A DNA stretch of 56,038 nucleotides from Lachnospiraceae bacterium (GTDB lineage Bacteria; Bacillota; Clostridia; Lachnospirales; Lachnospiraceae), in assembly GCA_017535945.1 (NCBI GenBank), contig JAFXTJ010000105.1, positions 1 through 56,038 on the forward strand, written 5' to 3'. The translations under genes and the position numbers were made by a program. The notes beneath the pieces were generated by a model. It was not told the DNA's origin. It did no database searches and saw nothing but the letters and a program-made list of their open reading frames with translations. The number at the start of each line of letters is the position of its first letter. Position 1 is the stretch's first letter. Shown here piece by piece: positions 51,974-56,038 of this stretch.

Positions 51974-54187
51974 ATGCCGGGAAACCGGAGCACAGATGCT
52001 GCCAAAGACAGCAGGGGGATGATCGGACCACGAATGGACAGACCGGATTTTCGCAAACTGAATGAGATGATCGCCGCCCTGACCGGGGTAACGGAGCATT
52101 TCTATGCAATCTACGCGGACCGCGACGCAAGGCTGGAGGAGATCCGTACGCTCTGCGAAGAGATCCGCAGGGGCAACGCCGGCCGGGCGCTGGCCCATGT
52201 ATCCGTGGAGGAACTGAAGAAGTCTCGCGCCGGGATCCGTGTTTCCGTCCTGCAGGAGGCGGGATACGAAGATCTCGCGAAACTGGCCGCTGCCGCCGAC
52301 TGGGAATTACGGGCGATCGACGGGATCGGCGAGAAGCAGATCGAAGCGATACGCGGGATCATCGCCACATTTACCGGACAGCTGGCCGCGCGTGAGACGG
52401 TCACGCTCTCGGATGAGGAGAGCACTGCGGCGGATGCGAACGGACAGCTGATCCGGGCGCTCTGCATCTACCGCCGCGGTGAGCTGCTGCGCAGAGACGG
52501 TGAGAACCTGCTCACGGAGCTGCAGGGCTTTCATGAGAGCCTGCAGAGCCGGGGCATCATCCGTAACCGCGTGAGATGGCTCTTTTCGGGCAAAGCGCAG
52601 AAACTGCTGACCCTGCGTTCCGTCGAAGAGATCGTATCTTTTCTGGACAGCCCGGTCTTTGAACGGCTCACCCATTATATCGCGCAGTACCTGGAAATAA
52701 CGGGAACCCGCGCCGCGGATGCGTTCTGTGACTTCCGCACAAACGCGGCATCGTATTACGCGCTGCTGGAACAGATCGGCGGAGAGAAGCCGTCCGGCAC
52801 ACTGCTTTACGAGAGCATTCCGGAGCAGCTGGCGGCGTCCGTGGATGCGTTCTCCCTTGACCTGTCCGGCTTTTCCGGGAGTCTCCGCGCCTATCAGGAA
52901 TTCGGCGCGAAATACATCCTGCATCAGGGAAGAGTCCTGCTGGGCGATGAGATGGGACTGGGCAAGACCATCCAGGCGATCGCCGTCATGACCCATCTGC
53001 AGGCCGCCGGCCCCGGGGCGCACTTTTTGATCGTCTGTCCGGCCTCCGTTCTCGTCAACTGGTGCAGGGAACTGCAGAATTTCAGTACCATCCGTCCGTT
53101 CCTCCTGCACGGGAACGAACTGGAGCCCGCTTTTCTGCAATGGCAGGGGGAAGGCGGCGCCGCCGTCACCAATTATGAATCCATGGGCAAGATCGTTGAC
53201 CGTATCAACAACCGGATGCGGCTTTCCCTGCTCGTGATCGACGAGGCGCATTATATCAAGAATCCGGAGGCGCAGCGGACGAGACACATCCGTATGCTGG
53301 ACGAGGAATCCGAACGGATCCTGCTGATGACCGGGACGCCGCTGGAAAACCATGTGGAGGAAATGTGCTCCCTGATCGATTTCATCCGCCCGGATCTGTC
53401 GCGGGAGATCCGCGGGATGGCGCAGCTGAGCCACGCGCCGCAGTTCCGTGAACTTCTTTCCCCGGTCTATCTGCGGCGGACGAGGGAACAGGTCCTCAGA
53501 GAACTGCCGCCCGTTGAGGAGGAACAGGAGTGGTGCGCCATGACGGAGACCGACCGGCGGGCCTATGTCGAGGCGGTGCGGGAGCGCAATTTCACCGCGA
53601 TGCGGCGTGTATCGTTCCTGCAGGGGGACGCGGCAGGCTCTTCCAAGATGAACCGCCTCCTGGAACTCTGCGGGGAGGGCTGCAAGGAAGGACGCAGGAT
53701 CCTGGTGTTCTCCTTCTTCCGGGAGACGATCGCCGCGGTCGCCGCCGCGCTGGGAGAGACCTGCTTCGGCGTGATCACCGGCGATGTGCCGTTTGACAGG
53801 CGCCAGGCCCTGATCGATCGGTTTTCCCGTGAAGACAACGCCGGGGTGCTCGTCTGTCAGATCCAGGCCGGCGGGACCGGACTGAACATCCAGGCAGCGA
53901 GCATCGTGATCTTTTGCGAGCCGCAGATCAAGCCGTCCCTGGAAAAGCAGGCGCTCTCCAGAGTCTACCGCATGGGACAGGTTCGCAACGTCCTGGTCTA
54001 CCGGCTGCTGTGCGCCGATTCGGTCGATGAGGCCATCGTGCGGCGCCTCAGGGAGAAAGAAGAGGAATTCGACGCCTTCGCCGACCGTTCGGTCATGGCA
54101 CAGGCGACGGAAGACCTGCTCGACCGGGAGTGGATCCGCGATTATATCGAAGAGGAAAACCGGAAATACCTGCCGATGGTCATATAG
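51974..54187 (+). CDS. Stand-alone SNF2-family DNA-dependent ATPase
   Basis: This 737-residue protein has a helical N-terminal region with an HhH-like motif (AIDGIGEKQIEAI), then both RecA-like domains of a SNF2 ATPase. These show Walker A GDEMGLGKT (Lys331), DEAH at 423-426, LMTGTPLENH, and the C-terminal QAGGTGLNIQ and QALSRVYRMGQ motifs. The N-terminal SWIM-type zinc finger common in bacterial homologues is absent. It probably translocates on DNA in repair, transcription or defence. The start is uncertain: ATG at 51974 has GGGA upstream, while later ATGs (52019, 52034) have poorly spaced sites. It is divergent from infC. Confidence 0.88.
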   Translation: MPGNRSTDAAKDSRGMIGPRMDRPDFRKLNEMIAALTGVTEHFYAIYADRDARLEEIRTLCEEIRRGNAGRALAHVSVEELKKSRAGIRVSVLQEAGYEDLAKLAAAADWELRAIDGIGEKQIEAIRGIIATFTGQLAARETVTLSDEESTAADANGQLIRALCIYRRGELLRRDGENLLTELQGFHESLQSRGIIRNRVRWLFSGKAQKLLTLRSVEEIVSFLDSPVFERLTHYIAQYLEITGTRAADAFCDFRTNAASYYALLEQIGGEKPSGTLLYESIPEQLAASVDAFSLDLSGFSGSLRAYQEFGAKYILHQGRVLLGDEMGLGKTIQAIAVMTHLQAAGPGAHFLIVCPASVLVNWCRELQNFSTIRPFLLHGNELEPAFLQWQGEGGAAVTNYESMGKIVDRINNRMRLSLLVIDEAHYIKNPEAQRTRHIRMLDEESERILLMTGTPLENHVEEMCSLIDFIRPDLSREIRGMAQLSHAPQFRELLSPVYLRRTREQVLRELPPVEEEQEWCAMTETDRRAYVEAVRERNFTAMRRVSFLQGDAAGSSKMNRLLELCGEGCKEGRRILVFSFFRETIAAVAAALGETCFGVITGDVPFDRRQALIDRFSREDNAGVLVCQIQAGGTGLNIQAASIVIFCEPQIKPSLEKQALSRVYRMGQVRNVLVYRLLCADSVDEAIVRRLREKEEEFDAFADRSVMAQATEDLLDREWIRDYIEEENRKYLPMVI

Positions 54188-54215
54188 GGCGGACAGCGAG
54201 GATCCCGCCGGTTTT
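54188..54215 (+). terminator. Weak candidate terminator after the SNF2 gene
   Basis: GGCGG (54188-54192) and CCGCC (54205-54209) could pair across a 12-base loop, followed by GGTTTT. The stem is short and the T-run brief. Confidence 0.3.
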
Positions 54216-54236
54216 CCGTATGAAATCGACCAATAG

Positions 54237-54803
54237 TCAGACCCGCGGACTCATCTGCCTCTCCACAAACCGGGGCTTCCTGTCGTCATTTTGCAGATAG
54301 TATTCGTTACCGTACAGACGTTTGAAATTTGAGACCACATCATTCATGGTAACGCCATTCTGTCGCAGAGAATCTGCAAGGACTTCCATATCCTGCACAT
54401 CCTTGGGACGAAACGACACGATCTTCATACAATACAGATCAAGATCGCTTGCCACGTAAACTTTAAGGACACCGTCATATATCCTGAATAATTCGGCATT
54501 ATCAAACAGGCTGTACGAAAATGAATCCGAATGCATCACATCGGCATTGATCCAGTCCTCCGGAAGATCATAATCTTCAGCCACCTGCTTACAGCATGCA
54601 TACAGATTGTTCTGCTCACGGAAACATATATCTATATCAACCGTGGATCTTCCGTCATGGTATTTCAGAGCCATCGCCGCACCGCCGACAACAAGGATCC
54701 GGTGTTCACCTATTCCGGATTCCCTGATCTTTATGGCGAGCGCTTCGAAGTATTCTTCAACATTCTCTCTGTACAGATATTCCTTCTCAGCAAGATGCCC
54801 CAC
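54237..54803 (-). CDS. MNT-type nucleotidyltransferase, putative toxin-like component
   Basis: This 188-residue protein has the minimal nucleotidyltransferase signature: GG at 40-41 in VVGGAAMALKY and the DxD pair at 56/58 in STVDIDICF. A later LYCMKIVSFRPKDVQDMEVL segment is typical of DUF6036/AbiEii-like proteins. Such enzymes transfer NMPs to tRNA or proteins and often act as toxins. The start is GTG, with AGGAGG 6 bases upstream. It lies inside the end of the partner gene (17-base overlap), so the two are translated together. Base composition is clearly more A/T-rich than the flanks, which suggests transfer. Confidence 0.75.
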   Translation of the reverse strand: MGHLAEKEYLYRENVEEYFEALAIKIRESGIGEHRILVVGGAAMALKYHDGRSTVDIDICFREQNNLYACCKQVAEDYDLPEDWINADVMHSDSFSYSLFDNAELFRIYDGVLKVYVASDLDLYCMKIVSFRPKDVQDMEVLADSLRQNGVTMNDVVSNFKRLYGNEYYLQNDDRKPRFVERQMSPRV

Positions 54804-55434
54804 GGACAGCCTCCTGTACGCTTGTGATCAGCAGTCCTCTGTTAAGAAATGCCGGGATTGCCTTCTTCATTTCCTGCTCAAGCACATCTTTATCCCCATA
54901 TTTGAAATACATAAGATAGGTATATGGATCCAGGACAAGATCGTTGGTCCTGCGCGTATTCCGCCGGTCGATTCCATTGATATGATCCAGGAATCCTGCG
55001 ATATACCGCTTGTTTATGCCGCGATACCTCGAAACAGCATACTTCCTGATAAACTCATCCGTCTCCATCGTTTTATAGTCATGTGCAACCATCGACATGA
55101 AGAGCGTATAATCCTCATAATCAACATTTCTGACCGGTCGATATGATCTATGGATCCCGAGGAGCACGGCATAACTCTCTACTCTCGTCTGCAGATCCCG
55201 TGTTCTCTGTTCCAGTTTTTTTCTTTCTTCGATCAGATCCCTCATGCCGGCTACCTGATCCGCCCGGACATAGTCACTTCTTACATGCTTCCCGTCCCTG
55301 TATTGAAGATAATAATACTCGCATCCCTTTATCGTTCTCTTCCTGAGAGAACCTTTGGGATAAGTCTCCAATTGTTTGTGAAGTTCAGACAGCTCGTCAT
55401 CTATTGCTCTGTACTCTTGAAGAAACGATCTCAT
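54787..55434 (-). CDS. Unknown coiled-coil protein paired with the nucleotidyltransferase
   Basis: The ATG at 55434 has AGAAAGG 8 bases upstream and gives 215 residues. An N-terminal helix leads into a GSLRKRTIKGCEYYYLQYR segment and a Lys/Glu/Arg-rich coiled coil (about 65-90). The rest is a charged region with two RY/YR-rich stretches and no recognisable fold. As the first gene of a pair with the nucleotidyltransferase it may be the antitoxin or a specificity partner, but this is inference from order and overlap. GTG and TTG codons just upstream are alternative starts. Confidence 0.7.
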   Translation of the reverse strand: MRSFLQEYRAIDDELSELHKQLETYPKGSLRKRTIKGCEYYYLQYRDGKHVRSDYVRADQVAGMRDLIEERKKLEQRTRDLQTRVESYAVLLGIHRSYRPVRNVDYEDYTLFMSMVAHDYKTMETDEFIRKYAVSRYRGINKRYIAGFLDHINGIDRRNTRRTNDLVLDPYTYLMYFKYGDKDVLEQEMKKAIPAFLNRGLLITSVQEAVRGASC

Positions 55435-55473
55435 CCGCAACACCTTTCTGATATTTTTTCAAACTGTAGGGTA

Positions 55474-55503
55474 ATTCTATATCATCGCTTCTTTTCATGT
55501 CAA
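55474..55503 (-). promoter_or_regulatory. Promoter of the two-gene nucleotidyltransferase module
   Basis: The minus strand has a perfect TTGACA (55498-55503), then TAGAAT (55474-55479) at 18 bases, or TATAGA at 16. It lies 40 bases before the ATG and after the manA-like stop, so the module can be expressed alone. Confidence 0.65.
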
Positions 55504-55533
55504 TCAGTTTTTACGGGATAATGCAGAATAGTG

Positions 55534-56038
55534 CTACGGCACCCGCGTGAGCAGCGCCTCCGCAGTGCCCGTGAGGGTCCAGGAGCCGGAGGAGGCCGGC
55601 AGGAAGAAGGAGTCGCCCGGACGGCAGGGATAGGTTCCTCCGGTGTCCGGAAGAGAGAGCGTTCCCTCGCCGCCGATGATGCGCACACTCAGAAAAGAAG
55701 TCTCGACCACGGTGCCGGTGACAGCACCCGCCGCACCAGACATGGCCCCCGCCGCACAGGTATCCGCTCCGGAAGAAACTCCCGCCGCACCGGACACAGC
55801 AGCCTCCGCAGGGACATCCGCACCGACAGAGACCCCCGCCGCACAGGCATCTGATTTCTCCCCCGCGCACACCCGGTCCACCGTGAAGTACGGGCAGGCC
55901 ACGAGATGCGGGGAATGATCCGTGATAACGGGGCGGGTGAGGCGGGTCACATCCAGTGCCTGTGAGATATGAAGATCGCGGGGCCGCCCCTTGGCGTCCC
56001 TACGGTCGTAGTCGTAGATCCGGTAGGTCACATTGGAA
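55534..56038 (-). CDS. manA: Mannose-6-phosphate isomerase, class I, C-terminal part (cut by window edge)
   Basis: The 3' end of a type I phosphomannose isomerase runs off the right edge. SNVTYRIYDYDRRDAKGRPR followed by LHISQALDV is the conserved segment before the C-terminal beta domain, and HLVACPYFTVDRV and the PGDSFFLPA strand complete it. Between them lies an Ala/Gly/Ser-rich insertion of about 45 residues (CAAGVSVGADV- and AAGAMSGAAG-type repeats) that normal ManA lacks. The enzyme interconverts mannose-6-P and fructose-6-P. Confidence 0.85.
   Translation of the reverse strand, partial: SNVTYRIYDYDRRDAKGRPRDLHISQALDVTRLTRPVITDHSPHLVACPYFTVDRVCAGEKSDACAAGVSVGADVPAEAAVSGAAGVSSGADTCAAGAMSGAAGAVTGTVVETSFLSVRIIGGEGTLSLPDTGGTYPCRPGDSFFLPASSGSWTLTGTAEALLTRVP

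Overview
The window looks like a chromosomal segment of a fairly high-GC member of the Clostridia, most likely Lachnospiraceae. The evidence is the Gram-positive type PolC replicative polymerase, the infC-rpmI-rplT operon with an L20-type leader, a three-subunit NADH-linked [FeFe] hydrogenase, the MEP isoprenoid genes ispE, dxr and ispG, a type 1B PyrD/PyrK pair, DUF1934, CwlO/PcsB-like NlpC/P60 proteins and strong AGGAGG ribosome binding sites. The genus assignment is inference. Almost all genes lie on the minus strand, in tight operons with ATGA-type overlaps. I saw no rRNA or tRNA genes, CRISPR arrays, insertion sequences or prophage genes.

Layout, left to right. 1-317 is A/T-rich and gene-free; it holds a strong outward promoter with a perfect inverted repeat beside its -35, plus the guaA terminator. 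318-7339: guaA, then an operon (read right to left) of a surface FKBP/trigger-factor-like lipoprotein, asnS, an NlpC/P60 hydrolase and a dGTPase-like HD protein. 7494-11790: a hydCBA-type hydrogenase operon with its own promoter, a terminator-like hairpin in the 5' leader and a terminator. 11926-16449 (plus strand): a very large GGDEF/EAL protein and a small membrane protein. 16457-21801: ispE with a DUF1934 gene, a divergent unknown gene, and pyrC-pyrK-pyrD. 21886-22620: plsC. 22632-27655: an operon of a membrane diguanylate cyclase, a membrane EAL protein, a PH-domain protein and D-Ala-D-Ala ligase.

27758-42510 is a long run, transcribed right to left: polysaccharide deacetylase, bactofilin, pyrH, frr, uppS, cdsA, dxr, rseP, ispG, polC (with an apparent one-base frameshift), a small membrane protein and an SH3 protein with a long repetitive stalk. 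This joins translation and ribosome recycling, undecaprenyl and phospholipid synthesis, regulated intramembrane proteolysis and replication, with envelope genes at both ends. 42665-48786: a stand-alone CheY, then a GH2 beta-galactosidase, a GH36 alpha-galactosidase and a radical SAM enzyme, overlapping as one unit. 48906-51812: pepD, rplT, rpmI and infC, with an unusual ATC start for infC and an attenuator leader.

51974-56038 is the most accessory-like part: a stand-alone SNF2 helicase, an A/T-richer two-gene module (coiled-coil protein plus MNT-type nucleotidyltransferase) that resembles a toxin-antitoxin locus, and the 3' part of a manA-like gene carrying a low-complexity Ala/Gly insertion. 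The best candidates for new biology are this two-gene module, the hydrogenase leader together with a Cys-to-Ser change in the H-cluster L1 motif, the c-di-GMP/PH/Ddl operon, and the pentapeptide-stalk SH3 protein. Most of the rest is ordinary core-genome content.
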